DNA from: Falsiroseomonas stagni DSM 19981
GTDB taxonomy: Bacteria > Pseudomonadota > Alphaproteobacteria > Acetobacterales > Acetobacteraceae
Assembly: GCF_900114315.1 (NCBI RefSeq)
Contig: NZ_FOSQ01000001.1
Location: 1,261,718-1,325,717 of the forward strand
Direction: 5' to 3'
DNA: 64,000 nucleotides
Below the pieces are notes generated by a model. It made no database searches. It had not been told where the DNA came from and worked only from the letters and a program-made list of their open reading frames with translations. Within the stretch, counting starts at the first letter, position 1. Every line of letters starts with the position of its first letter. This document shows positions 16,547-24,812 of the stretch, piece after piece. The position numbers were made by a program, and so were the translations under genes.

Positions 16547-17226
16547 TGGGCACGGATATCGAGGACGCCGCGCGCTGGCTGGCGGAGGCGGTGGAGACCG
16601 GCAGCCCGCTGGCGGCGTTGCCGGAGGGGCTGGCGCCGACCAGCCCGGCGGAGGCCGAGGAGATCGCCGCCGGCGTGCTGGCCGCGCTCGGCATCACGCC
16701 CTGCGGGTTGCGCGTGCTGCGCGCCCCGGGGCTGGCGGGGCCGATGGTGGAGGGGCGGCTGGTGCCGTCCGGATCGCCCATCGCGCCGGGGATGCTGCGG
16801 CATGGGCTGGCGAGTGCGGCGGTGATCGGCGTGCTGGCGGAGGAGCTGGGTGACGGCCCGCCGGTGCTGGCGCGGGTGCATCCGGCGATCGACCTGTCTT
16901 CCACCCGCTTCACCCAGGCGCCCACCGACACCCTGGCGATGACGGCCGATCTGGCGCGGCTTGGCCTGGTGGTGGCCGGGCGCGGGAAGCCGATGCCGGA
17001 AGCGCCGGTGCGGATCGCGATCGGTCCCGCGGGCCATCGCCGGCGTGGCGAATCCTTCGACCTGGCCGCGCTGTTCGCCGATGCCGCCGCGGTCGCGCGC
17101 CATTGGGGCGGCCTGCCCGCGGGCGCGCTGCTGGTGGTGGCGGGCCTTGGAGAGGTGGTGCCGGCCGAGGGCGCCCTTCGCGTCACCATCACCGGCCTCG
17201 GCGCCGCGGAGGCGGTCATCGGCTGA
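16546..17226 (+). CDS. Degenerate 2-keto-4-pentenoate hydratase-like protein
   Basis: The 226-residue protein recalls the MhpD-type hydratase/decarboxylase branch of the fumarylacetoacetase fold. It has a helical front (SPAEAEEIAAGVLAALG), a central GPMVEGRLVPSGSPIAPG, a VLARVHPAIDLSSTRF segment where the family has its pAiEi-DsR motif, and a C-terminal AARHWGGLPAGALLVVAGLGE that fits the usual turn before the last strands. The acidic metal ligands expected in the middle are not evident (LASAAVIGVL stands where E-x-E-type residues are usual). So it may be inactive or altered. It is translationally coupled to dctM, suggesting a role with the imported keto acid. Confidence 0.5.
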   Translation: MGTDIEDAARWLAEAVETGSPLAALPEGLAPTSPAEAEEIAAGVLAALGITPCGLRVLRAPGLAGPMVEGRLVPSGSPIAPGMLRHGLASAAVIGVLAEELGDGPPVLARVHPAIDLSSTRFTQAPTDTLAMTADLARLGLVVAGRGKPMPEAPVRIAIGPAGHRRRGESFDLAALFADAAAVARHWGGLPAGALLVVAGLGEVVPAEGALRVTITGLGAAEAVIG

Positions 17227-17237
17227 AGCCTCGCGGT

Positions 17238-17294
17238 CCAGGGTCCCGCCGGACCCTGGCGAGGGGGGTTCAGGGGGGAGCGGCGCTCCCCCCT
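17238..17294 (+). repeat. Two-hairpin intergenic repeat, copy B (best copy)
   Basis: Hairpin 1: CCAGGGTCC (17238-17246), CGCC loop, GGACCCTGG (17251-17259), identical to copy A. Hairpin 2: AGGGGGGAGC (17272-17281), GGC loop, GCTCCCCCCT (17285-17294), a perfect 10-bp stem. It fills the 69-base gap between two convergent genes and could terminate transcription from both sides. Confidence 0.85.
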
Positions 17295-17295
17295 G

Positions 17296-17667
17296 CTACG
17301 CCTTCCTGAACCGCGCGCTGGTCAGCGCATCCTCCCGCAGCGCCGTTTCCACCTCCGCTCGCGCTTCCGCGGTCTCCACCACCGCCACCACGCGGTCGAA
17401 CCAGCCGCATTGCCCGCGCACCCGCGCCTGGAACAGGCGGTCCAGGGCGGCGGCGGCGGCGCTGCGCCCGGCGCAGCAGGTGCAGGCCGCGGCGTGGGAC
17501 GGCCCGGTGGGGTCGAAGCTGGCCTGGGCGACGGCGCCTGGCGGCAGCGGGTCGGGTGGTGCTTCCGCCAGCAGGGCGGCGGGCTTGCCGGTGGCGAGCA
17601 GCGCCGCCAGGTCCCCCCCGGCGGGGAGGAGGCTCAGGGGGATTCGGGCGTCGAGGGACCATGCCAT
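17296..17667 (-). CDS. Small cysteine-containing protein, possible CobW-like remnant
   Basis: The 123-residue protein has no clear family. One stretch, ACTCCAGRSAAAAALDRLF (about 61-79) followed by FDRVVAVVETAEARAEVE, resembles the G-C-x-C-C metal motif and the following helix and strand of CobW/COG0523 GTPases, and IPLSLLPAGG near the front recalls their first strand. The P-loop (GxxGxGKT) is absent, so it cannot be a normal GTPase. It reads away from the ArsR-methyltransferase gene, and its ATG lies 6 bases from that regulator's palindrome, so the two probably share control. A link to metal or B12 supply is inference. Confidence 0.5.
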   Translation of the reverse strand: MAWSLDARIPLSLLPAGGDLAALLATGKPAALLAEAPPDPLPPGAVAQASFDPTGPSHAAACTCCAGRSAAAAALDRLFQARVRGQCGWFDRVVAVVETAEARAEVETALREDALTSARFRKA

Positions 17668-17673
17668 GCACTG

Positions 17674-17695
17674 GACATAAGGATATGTTTATGTC
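17674..17695. promoter_or_regulatory. Palindromic operator, probably for the ArsR-type regulator
   Basis: GACATAA (17674-17680) and TTATGTC (17689-17695) form a perfect inverted repeat with an 8-base AT-rich spacer, striking in this GC-rich DNA. It lies in the 39-base gap between two divergent genes, 12 bases before the ArsR-fusion start. ArsR/SmtB repressors bind 12-2-12-type AT-rich palindromes near their own promoters. Autoregulation is the simplest reading. Confidence 0.7.
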
Positions 17696-17706
17696 ATTTG
17701 CAAGCC

Positions 17707-18657
17707 ATGGATGATCTTCTGACGCAACTCCGCGCGGCGGCGGAGCCGACCCGGCTGAGGTTGCTGGCGCTTTGCGCCCGAAGCGCGCTGTGCGTCAGCG
17801 ACCTCTGCGACGTGCTCGGCCAGAGCCAGCCGCGCCTGTCCCGCCACCTGAAGCTGCTGGTGGAGGCCGGGTTGCTGGAGCGGGTGCCGGAGGGGGCCAA
17901 TGCCTATTTCCAGCTGCCCGCGGATGCCGGCGTGGCGCGCATGATCCTGGCCCGGCTGCCGGAGGATGACCCCCGCCTGGCCGCGGACCGCCGTGCCGCG
18001 GCGCGGATCGCGGCGGAACGCGCGCGCGCGGCCTCCGCCGCCTTCCGGGAGGGCGGCATGGATTGGGACGAGATGCGCGCGCTCGGCCTGCCGGCCGGGG
18101 ATATCGAACAGGCGCTGATCAGCCTGCTGCCGGCCAGCGCGGCCGCGCTGCTGGATATCGGCACGGGCACCGGGCGGCTGCTGGAACTGGTGGCGGACCG
18201 GGTGGAACGGGCACTCGGCGTCGATGCCAGCCGGGACATGCTGGCGCTGGCCCGCGCGCGGATCGCGGAGCGTGGCATCGCGCATCGCGCCGCGGTGCGC
18301 CAGGCTGACATGTACCGGCTGCCCTTCGCCGATGGTGCCTTCGATGCCGTGGCGCTCCAGATGGTGCTGCACTACGCGGAAGATCCCGCGGCCGCGGTGG
18401 CGGAGGCCGCCCGTGTGCTGCACCCCGAGGGCACGCTGATCATCGCCGACCTGGCGCCGCATGGGCGCAGCGACCTGTTGCAGCGCCATGCCCATCGCTG
18501 GCCCGGCTTCGACGATGCCGCCATCGCCGGCTGGCTGGGTGCCGCCGGCTGCACGATCGCCTCCCCCATCGAGGTTCCGGGGCCGCTGGCCGTCCGGCTC
18601 TGGCCTGCCCGGCGCGTCGCCGGCTTCGCCCAGCCGACCCACGCCATCGCCCTCTGA
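17707..18657 (+). CDS. ArsR-family HTH regulator fused to SAM-dependent methyltransferase (SahR-like)
   Basis: The 316-residue protein joins two domains. Residues 1-95 are an ArsR-type winged helix (EPTRLRLLALCARSALCVSD, recognition helix SQPRLSRHLKLLVEAGLLE). From about 135 comes a class I methyltransferase: ALLDIGTGTGRLLEL is motif I, ALGVDASRDML motif II, and FDAVALQMVLHYAEDPAAAV the later core. A SAM- or SAH-binding sensor domain next to metH fits the SahR type of regulator, which controls the methionine cycle in response to S-adenosylhomocysteine in Proteobacteria. The metH start is 43 bases downstream. True methylating activity is unproven. The start ATG lies just after the palindrome. 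Confidence 0.85.
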   Translation: MDDLLTQLRAAAEPTRLRLLALCARSALCVSDLCDVLGQSQPRLSRHLKLLVEAGLLERVPEGANAYFQLPADAGVARMILARLPEDDPRLAADRRAAARIAAERARAASAAFREGGMDWDEMRALGLPAGDIEQALISLLPASAAALLDIGTGTGRLLELVADRVERALGVDASRDMLALARARIAERGIAHRAAVRQADMYRLPFADGAFDAVALQMVLHYAEDPAAAVAEAARVLHPEGTLIIADLAPHGRSDLLQRHAHRWPGFDDAAIAGWLGAAGCTIASPIEVPGPLAVRLWPARRVAGFAQPTHAIAL

Positions 18658-18700
18658 CCCTCTACCTTCGCTGCCCGACCTTTCGCTGAGAGAACCACGC

Positions 18701-21700
18701 ATGACCTCGCGCCCCCATCTCCTCGACGCGCTTCGTGACCAGGTGCTGCTCTGCGACGGCGGCTTCGGCGCGCGCATCCAGTCCATGACGCTGGATGTCG
18801 ACAAGGATTTCTGGGGCAAGGAGAATTGCACGGAGGTGCTGAACCTCTCGCGCCCCGACATCGTGCGCGACATCCATCGCAGCTACTACGAAGCCGGGTC
18901 GGACATGGTGCTGACCAACAGCTTCGGCGGCAGCCCCATCACGCTTGGCGAGTTCGAGCTGGAGGAGAAGGCCTTCGAGATCAACAAGCTCAGCGTTGAA
19001 CTGGCGCGGGAGGCGGCGGAGAGCTTCGCCGATGGGCGCCACCGCTGGGTGATCGGCGATATCGGGCCGGGGACGAAGCTGCCGAGCCTCGGCAACATCG
19101 ACTACGACACGCTGGAGGCCGCGCTGGTCGCGCAGTGCCGCGGGCTGATCGCGGGCGGCGCGGATGCGCTGCTGACGGAGACGAACCAGGACACGCTGTT
19201 CATCAAGGCCGCCGTCAACGCCTGCAAGATCGCGAAGGCGGAGACGAAGTCGGACATCCCGATCTTCGTGCAGGTGACGGTGGAGACGACGGGCACGCTG
19301 CTCGTCGGGCCCGACATCGCTGCCGCGACGACGGTGGTGCATTCGCTCGACGTGCCGCTCATCGGGCTCAATTGCGCGACGGGGCCGCAGGAGATGGCGG
19401 AGCATGTGCGCTGGCTGTCGCAGAACTGGCCCGGCATGCTCAGCGTGCAGCCCAATGCCGGCCTGCCTGAACTGGTGGATGGCAAGACGCATTATCCGCT
19501 CGGCCCGTCCGAGCTCGCCTCCTGGATGGAGCGCTTCATCCTGGAGGATGGGCTGAACCTGATCGGCGGCTGCTGCGGCACCTCCACGCCGCATATCCAG
19601 GCGCTGGACGAATTGCTGCGCAAGCATGGCGGCGCGCGGACGCGGCCGGCGCCGGTGAAGCGGAACTCGGTCTGGGTGCCCTCCGTCGCCAGCCTCTACA
19701 CCGCGACGTCGCTGCGGCAGGAGAACAGCTACTTCTCGATCGGGGAGCGCTGCAACGCCAACGGGTCCAAGGTCTGGCGCCAGCGGCAGGAAGCGCATGA
19801 TTGGGATGGCTGCGTCGCCATCGGCCGTGAACAGGTCGCGGAGGGGTCGAACAGCCTCGATGTCTGCACGGCCTTCGTCGGCCGCGACGAGATCGCGGAG
19901 ATGAACGAGGTCATCCGGCGCTTCACGTCCAGCGTTAACAGCCCGCTGGTCATCGACAGCACGGAAACGCCGGTGATCGAGGCCGCGCTGAAGCTGCATG
20001 GCGGCAAGCCCATCATCAACTCCATCAACTTCGAGGATGGGGAGCACGCCGCGCATGAGCGCCTGTTGCTGGCGAAGAAGTTCGGCGCGGCGGTGATCGC
20101 GCTGACCATCGACGAGGTGGGCATGGCGAAGACGGCGGAGGACAAGCTGCGCATCGCGCGCCGCCTGGTCGACTTCGCCTGCAACCAGCACGGGTTGCCG
20201 CAATCCGACCTGATGATCGACCCGCTGACCTTCACCATCGCGACGGGCAACGAGGATGACCGCAAGCTCGGCGTCTGGACGCTGGAGGGCATCCGCATGA
20301 TCCGGGACGAATTCCCGGACATCCAGATCATCCTCGGCCTGTCCAACATCAGCTTCGGCCTGAACCCCGCCGCCCGCCACGTGCTGAACAGCGTCTTCCT
20401 GGACCATGCCGTGAAGGCGGGCATGACGGGGGCGATCGTCCACGTCTCCAAGATCAAGCCGCTGCACCAGATCCCGGCCGAGGAAGTGGCGGTGATCGAG
20501 GATCTGATCTTCGACCGGCGCCGCGAAGGCTATGACCCGTTGCAGAAGACGCTGGAGATCTTCTCCGGCCGCAAGGCCGCCGATACCACCGCGAAGAAGC
20601 GGGCGGACACCGTCGAAGGGCGCCTCAAGGACCGGATCGTCGATGGCGACCGCAAGGGTCTGGATGACGAACTCCAGGCCGCGCTGGACCAGGGCAACAC
20701 GCCGCTGTCCATCATCAACGACGTGCTGCTGGACGGCATGAAGGTGGTGGGCGAGCTGTTCGGCGCCGGCAAGATGCAGCTGCCCTTCGTGCTCCAGAGC
20801 GCGGAGACGATGAAGGCCGCCGTCGCCTACCTCGAGCCCTTCATGGAGAAGGTCGAGGGGCAGGAGAAGGGGACCATCGTGCTCGGCACCGTCAAGGGCG
20901 ACGTGCACGACATCGGCAAGAACCTGGTCGACATCATCCTGACCAACAACGGCTACAAGGTCGTCAACCTCGGCATCAAGGTGCCGCTCCTCGACATCGT
21001 CGCGGCGGCCAAGACGCACAAGGCGCATGCCATCGGCATGTCCGGCCTGCTGGTGAAGTCCACCGTGGTGATGCGGGAGAACCTGGAGGAGATGAGCCGC
21101 CAGGGCATCGACATCCCCGTTCTGCTGGGCGGCGCGGCGCTGACGCGGAACTACGTGGAGGATGACTGCGTGAAGTCCTACGCCTGCGGGCGCGTGGCCT
21201 ATGCGCGGGATGCCTTCGATGGCCTTCACCTCATGGACAAGGTGATGGGCAACGGCTTCGACGATTATCTCGCGGCTCTGCAGACCAAGCGCGTCGGCAA
21301 GTCGAAGAACGAGAAGCGGGTTCTGGGCCAGGCGGATCCGCGCGGCTTCGCGCCCGTCGATGTGAAATACGCCCAGGAACGCCGCCGCCGCGTGGCCGCC
21401 GAAAGCGCCGTGCCGGTGCCGCCCTTCTGGGGTCCGCGGGTGATGGAATCCGCGCCCAAGGCGATCGTGCCCTTCATCAACGAACGCAGCCTTTATCAAT
21501 TCCAATGGGGGTTCAAGAAGGCCGGGCGTTCGCTGGAGGATTTCCTCGGCTGGGCCAAGCAGGAACTGCGCCCGGTGCTGAAGCGCATGCTGGCGCTGGC
21601 GGAGGCGGACAACATCCTCAAGCCCCAGGCCATCTACGGCTACTGGAAATGCGCGGGGCAGGGAAATGAGATGGTGCTGTTCGAGGAGGATGGCGTCACG

Positions 21701-22204
21701 GAAGCCTGGCGCTTCACCCTGCCGCGCCAGCCCAAGGCCGATGGCGAATGCATCGCCGATTTCGTGCGCGACATCGATGACGGGCCCGAGAAGCGCGACG
21801 TGATCGGCCTGCAGGTCGTCACCGTCGGCCAGAAGGCGTCCGACATCGCGCGCGACTGGTTCGAGGACAACCGCTACCAGGACTACCTGTACCTCCATGG
21901 CCTGTCGGTGGAGATGGCGGAGGCGATGGCGGAATATGTCCACAAGCGCATCCGCGCCGAACTCGGCTTCGCGGGTGAGGATGACCGCGACATCGACAAG
22001 ATGTTGAGCCAGGGCTATCGCGGCGGCCGCTATTCCTTCGGCTACCCCGCCTGCCCGCGGCTGGAGGACCAGGAGGGGCTGCTGCGGCTGCTGAAGGCGG
22101 ATCGCGTCGGCGTGACGCTGTCCGATGAATGGCAGTTGCATCCCGAGCAGTCGACCAGCGCGATCGTGCTGCATCATCCGCGGGCCAAGTACTTCTCCGT
22201 GTAG
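18701..22204 (+). CDS. metH: Methionine synthase, cobalamin-dependent
   Basis: This 1167-residue enzyme moves a methyl group from methyltetrahydrofolate to homocysteine through cobalamin. All four modules are present. The homocysteine domain has zinc ligands Cys225 (GLNCATGP) and Cys291-Cys292 (GGCCGTS). The folate domain starts near FSIGERCNANGSKVWR. The B12 domain has GDVHDIGKN with cobalt-binding His736. The C-terminal activation domain ends in ...QLHPEQSTSAIVL and a YFSV tail. The E. coli enzyme is about 60 residues longer. It lies 43 bases after the ArsR-methyltransferase gene and is very likely co-transcribed with it. No metF is in the window. Confidence 0.97.
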   Translation: MTSRPHLLDALRDQVLLCDGGFGARIQSMTLDVDKDFWGKENCTEVLNLSRPDIVRDIHRSYYEAGSDMVLTNSFGGSPITLGEFELEEKAFEINKLSVELAREAAESFADGRHRWVIGDIGPGTKLPSLGNIDYDTLEAALVAQCRGLIAGGADALLTETNQDTLFIKAAVNACKIAKAETKSDIPIFVQVTVETTGTLLVGPDIAAATTVVHSLDVPLIGLNCATGPQEMAEHVRWLSQNWPGMLSVQPNAGLPELVDGKTHYPLGPSELASWMERFILEDGLNLIGGCCGTSTPHIQALDELLRKHGGARTRPAPVKRNSVWVPSVASLYTATSLRQENSYFSIGERCNANGSKVWRQRQEAHDWDGCVAIGREQVAEGSNSLDVCTAFVGRDEIAEMNEVIRRFTSSVNSPLVIDSTETPVIEAALKLHGGKPIINSINFEDGEHAAHERLLLAKKFGAAVIALTIDEVGMAKTAEDKLRIARRLVDFACNQHGLPQSDLMIDPLTFTIATGNEDDRKLGVWTLEGIRMIRDEFPDIQIILGLSNISFGLNPAARHVLNSVFLDHAVKAGMTGAIVHVSKIKPLHQIPAEEVAVIEDLIFDRRREGYDPLQKTLEIFSGRKAADTTAKKRADTVEGRLKDRIVDGDRKGLDDELQAALDQGNTPLSIINDVLLDGMKVVGELFGAGKMQLPFVLQSAETMKAAVAYLEPFMEKVEGQEKGTIVLGTVKGDVHDIGKNLVDIILTNNGYKVVNLGIKVPLLDIVAAAKTHKAHAIGMSGLLVKSTVVMRENLEEMSRQGIDIPVLLGGAALTRNYVEDDCVKSYACGRVAYARDAFDGLHLMDKVMGNGFDDYLAALQTKRVGKSKNEKRVLGQADPRGFAPVDVKYAQERRRRVAAESAVPVPPFWGPRVMESAPKAIVPFINERSLYQFQWGFKKAGRSLEDFLGWAKQELRPVLKRMLALAEADNILKPQAIYGYWKCAGQGNEMVLFEEDGVTEAWRFTLPRQPKADGECIADFVRDIDDGPEKRDVIGLQVVTVGQKASDIARDWFEDNRYQDYLYLHGLSVEMAEAMAEYVHKRIRAELGFAGEDDRDIDKMLSQGYRGGRYSFGYPACPRLEDQEGLLRLLKADRVGVTLSDEWQLHPEQSTSAIVLHHPRAKYFSV

Positions 22205-22322
22205 GACACTGCGGGGCTGGCATGAGCGGTCCGGGGTTGCGGGGACGCACCCCGGCGCGGCATCAATCGGGCCTCGCAGGAGTTCATCCCTTGTCCGCTT
22301 TTCCATCGATCGCGACGGCGCC

Positions 22323-23219
22323 ATGCCGGGCATGACGCGGATCGAGACCATCGCCATGGCCAGCGTCGGCATCGCGCTGGCGGTGCTGGGGCTGAAGGCG
22401 GGCGCCTGGTGGTTGACGGGCAGCGTGGCGCTGTTCGCCGACGCGCTGGAAAGCGTGGTGAACGTGGCGGCCGCGCTGGCCGCGCTGGCGGCCATCCGCG
22501 TTTCCGCCCGCCCGCCCGATGCCGACCACCCCTATGGCCATGCCAAGGCGGAGTATTTCTCCGCCGTGCTGGAAGGCGCGCTGATCATCGTCGCCGCCGT
22601 GCTGATCCTGCACGAGGCCTGGGCCGCCTGGCAGGCGCCACGGGTTTTGGAACAGGCCAGCGCGGGGCTCCTCGTCTCCGCCATCGCCACGGGCATCAAT
22701 GCGGGCTGGGCGGCCTTCCTGTTCCGGCGGGGGCGCGCCTCCCGCTCCCCGGCGCTGCTGGCCGATGCGCGGCACCTGCTGTCGGATGTCGTGACCTCCG
22801 GCGGCGTGATCGTCGGCGTGGCGTTGGTGGCGCTGACGGGGCAAGCCTGGATCGACCCGGCGCTGGCGGCGCTCACGGCGGTCAACATCCTGTTCTCCGG
22901 CTGGCAATTGATGCGGGAATCCGTCGGCGGGCTGATGGATGAGGCCGTGCCACCGGAAGCGCTGGGCCGCATCCGCAGCCTGGTGGCGAAACATGCCGAG
23001 GGCGCGATCGAGGCGCATGACCTCCGCACCCGCCATTCCGGCCGCTTCACCTTCGTGGAGTTCCACCTGGTGGTGCCCGGCGACATGACGGTGACGCAGG
23101 CGCATGAGATCTGCGACCGGGTGGAGGCGGCGCTGAAGGCCGAACTCGAATCCGCCATCATCACCATCCATGTCGAGCCAGAGGGCAAGGCCAAGCACCA
23201 GGGCGTGCTGGTGCTGTGA
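22323..23219 (+). CDS. Cation diffusion facilitator family transporter
   Basis: The 298-residue protein exports divalent metals (zinc, cobalt, iron or manganese) in exchange for protons. The membrane part has six segments. Segment 2 carries ALFADALESVVN, with the D-x-x-x-(D/E) pair of the transport site, followed by HPYGHAKAEYFSAVLEG. Segment 5 carries LLADARHLLSDVVTSGG, the second H-x-x-x-D site. The C-terminal domain (from about 205) has the ferredoxin-like fold with HDLRTRHSGRFTFVEFHLVV. Having D in segment 2 and H in segment 5 is typical of zinc-type CDFs. Its stop overlaps the TonB gene start (GTGA). An ATG three codons later is also possible. Confidence 0.92.
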   Translation: MPGMTRIETIAMASVGIALAVLGLKAGAWWLTGSVALFADALESVVNVAAALAALAAIRVSARPPDADHPYGHAKAEYFSAVLEGALIIVAAVLILHEAWAAWQAPRVLEQASAGLLVSAIATGINAGWAAFLFRRGRASRSPALLADARHLLSDVVTSGGVIVGVALVALTGQAWIDPALAALTAVNILFSGWQLMRESVGGLMDEAVPPEALGRIRSLVAKHAEGAIEAHDLRTRHSGRFTFVEFHLVVPGDMTVTQAHEICDRVEAALKAELESAIITIHVEPEGKAKHQGVLVL

Positions 23220-24250
23220 CCGGCGGGCGGTCCTGGCCCCTGCTGCTGTCGCTGGGTGTGCATGCGGCCATCGCGGGCGCGCTGCTGCTGGACCGCGCGG
23301 CGGAGGAGCCGCCCCGGCCGCTGGAGCAGGGCGTCACGCTGGTGTGGGGCGAGGATACGCCGGGCAACAGCGACGCGGTGGATGCGGCGGCCGCTGCCCC
23401 CGCGGCGCCGGTGAGCGTCCCGGCGCCCCCGGGACCGCCGCCCCTGGCCGCACTGCCCGCGATTCAGGGCGTGCCGGCGCCGCCCGAACCCCCGCCTGCC
23501 GCGCAGCCCGCGCCCCCGGCCATGGCCGCGCTGCCGCCCGCCACGCAACCTGCGCCCCCGCCACCTCCGACGATGGCCGCGCTGCCGGCCCCGCTGCCCA
23601 TCGCGCCGCCGCCGACCTCCCCGCCGCCGCCGCCGCCCGTGATGGCGGCGCCGGCGCCCGCGCTGCCAGCCGCCCCTGCCGCGCCGGTGATGCGGGCGGA
23701 GGCGCCGTCCATCCCCCCGCCGCCGGCCCCCCCGCCGCCAGCCGCGGAGGCGTCACGCCCGGAACCCGAACCCGCCTTTGAACTGCCGCCGCCGCGGCCG
23801 CTGCAACTCGCCGTGCCGCAGCAGCGGCCCGCGCCGCCACGCCCCCGGCCCGCCCCGGCCAGCGAGGCGCGCCCGGCCCCGGCCTCCGTTTCCGGGGGCA
23901 CTTCCGCGGAGGCAAGCCCGGCCCTGTCTCTGGCCGGAGCCCAGGCGATGGGGGCGGTGACGGCGCCGCGGCCGCTGGCGGGTGCCTCCAACCCCGCGCC
24001 CGAATACCCCTATGCCAGTCGGATGCGGGGGGAACAGGGACGCGTGCGGCTGCGCGTGCAGGTGGACCAGGCGGGGCGCGTGGTCGATGTCAGCGTGGAA
24101 CAATCGGCCGGGTTCCAGGCGCTGGACCAGGCGGCGCTGCGCGCCGTGCGCAACTGGCGCTTCCAGCCCGCGGCACGGGATGGCCAGGCGGTCGTTGCGG
24201 TTGCCTCGGTCGATATCAGCTTCCGCCTCGAAGGAGATCGCCGATGGTGA
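23216..24250 (+). CDS. TonB-like energy transducer protein
   Basis: The 344-residue protein has the TonB layout: a single N-terminal membrane anchor (about 7-26), a very long Pro/Ala-rich periplasmic spacer (about 55-240), and a C-terminal TonB domain. The domain runs from PEYPYASRMRGEQGRVRLRV through VDVSVEQSAGFQALDQAALR to NWRFQPA. TonB proteins pass proton-motive force from ExbBD to outer-membrane receptors. No exbB, exbD or receptor gene is nearby. The GTG start overlaps the stop of the metal transporter, and the stop overlaps the adenosyltransferase start, so metal export, energy coupling and B12 activation are encoded in one coupled string. Confidence 0.85.
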   Translation: MTGGRSWPLLLSLGVHAAIAGALLLDRAAEEPPRPLEQGVTLVWGEDTPGNSDAVDAAAAAPAAPVSVPAPPGPPPLAALPAIQGVPAPPEPPPAAQPAPPAMAALPPATQPAPPPPPTMAALPAPLPIAPPPTSPPPPPPVMAAPAPALPAAPAAPVMRAEAPSIPPPPAPPPPAAEASRPEPEPAFELPPPRPLQLAVPQQRPAPPRPRPAPASEARPAPASVSGGTSAEASPALSLAGAQAMGAVTAPRPLAGASNPAPEYPYASRMRGEQGRVRLRVQVDQAGRVVDVSVEQSAGFQALDQAALRAVRNWRFQPAARDGQAVVAVASVDISFRLEGDRRW

Positions 24251-24804
24251 AACTGGACGTCATCACGACGCGGGGGGGCGACGGGGGGGAGACCTCGTTG
24301 GGCGACGGGACCCGCGTGCGGAAGGATGCGCTGCGGGTCGCGGCCTATGGGACGGTGGATGAGGTGAACGCCACCATCGGCCTGCTGCGCCTGCACCTGG
24401 CGGGGGACCGGCAGGCGGATGCGATGCTCGGCCGCATCCAGAACGATCTGTTCGATGTCGGCGCCGATCTCTGCGTGCCCGGGACCGGGGAGGACCGGCT
24501 GCGCGTGACGGACGGCCAGTGCCTGCGGCTGGAGGGGGAGATCGCGGCGATGAACGCCGACATCCCGCCGCTGCGCAGCTTCGTCCTGCCCGGCGGATCG
24601 CCCGGCGCCGCCCATGCCCATCTGGCCCGCACGGTGACGCGGCGGGCGGAGCGGGAGGCGGTGGCGCTGGCGGCGGAGGATGCGGTGAACCCCGCGGTGA
24701 TCCGCTACCTCAACCGGCTGTCGGACCACCTCTTCGTGCTGTCGCGCCGGCTGAACGGGAACGGGACGGGGGATGTGACCTGGACGCCGGGGGCGACGCG
24801 CTAG
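24244..24804 (+). CDS. Cob(I)alamin adenosyltransferase, PduO type
   Basis: The 186-residue protein makes adenosylcobalamin from ATP and reduced cobalamin. PduO hallmarks are the TTRGGDGGETSLGDGTRVRK nucleotide loop at the N terminus, AAYGTVDEVNATIGLLR, RIQNDLFDVGADLC, and near the end RYLNRLSDHLFVLSR with the active-site Arg and Asp. The ATG overlaps the end of the TonB-like gene. B12-dependent MetH is encoded 2 kb upstream, although MetH uses methylcobalamin and not the adenosyl form. Confidence 0.94.
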   Translation: MVKLDVITTRGGDGGETSLGDGTRVRKDALRVAAYGTVDEVNATIGLLRLHLAGDRQADAMLGRIQNDLFDVGADLCVPGTGEDRLRVTDGQCLRLEGEIAAMNADIPPLRSFVLPGGSPGAAHAHLARTVTRRAEREAVALAAEDAVNPAVIRYLNRLSDHLFVLSRRLNGNGTGDVTWTPGATR

Positions 24805-24812
24805 GGTGATCC

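Noticed and set aside
18658-18700. A possible cobalamin or SAH riboswitch before metH
   Set aside because: The gap is 43 bases, far too short for a cobalamin riboswitch, and no SAH-type fold is seen. Control by the ArsR fusion is the better explanation.
18662-22495. A continuous open frame of about 1270 codons on the minus strand, opposite metH
   Set aside because: It mirrors metH across its full length, is Arg/His/Gln-rich with no domain, and follows from GC-rich codon bias. metH is unmistakable on the other strand.
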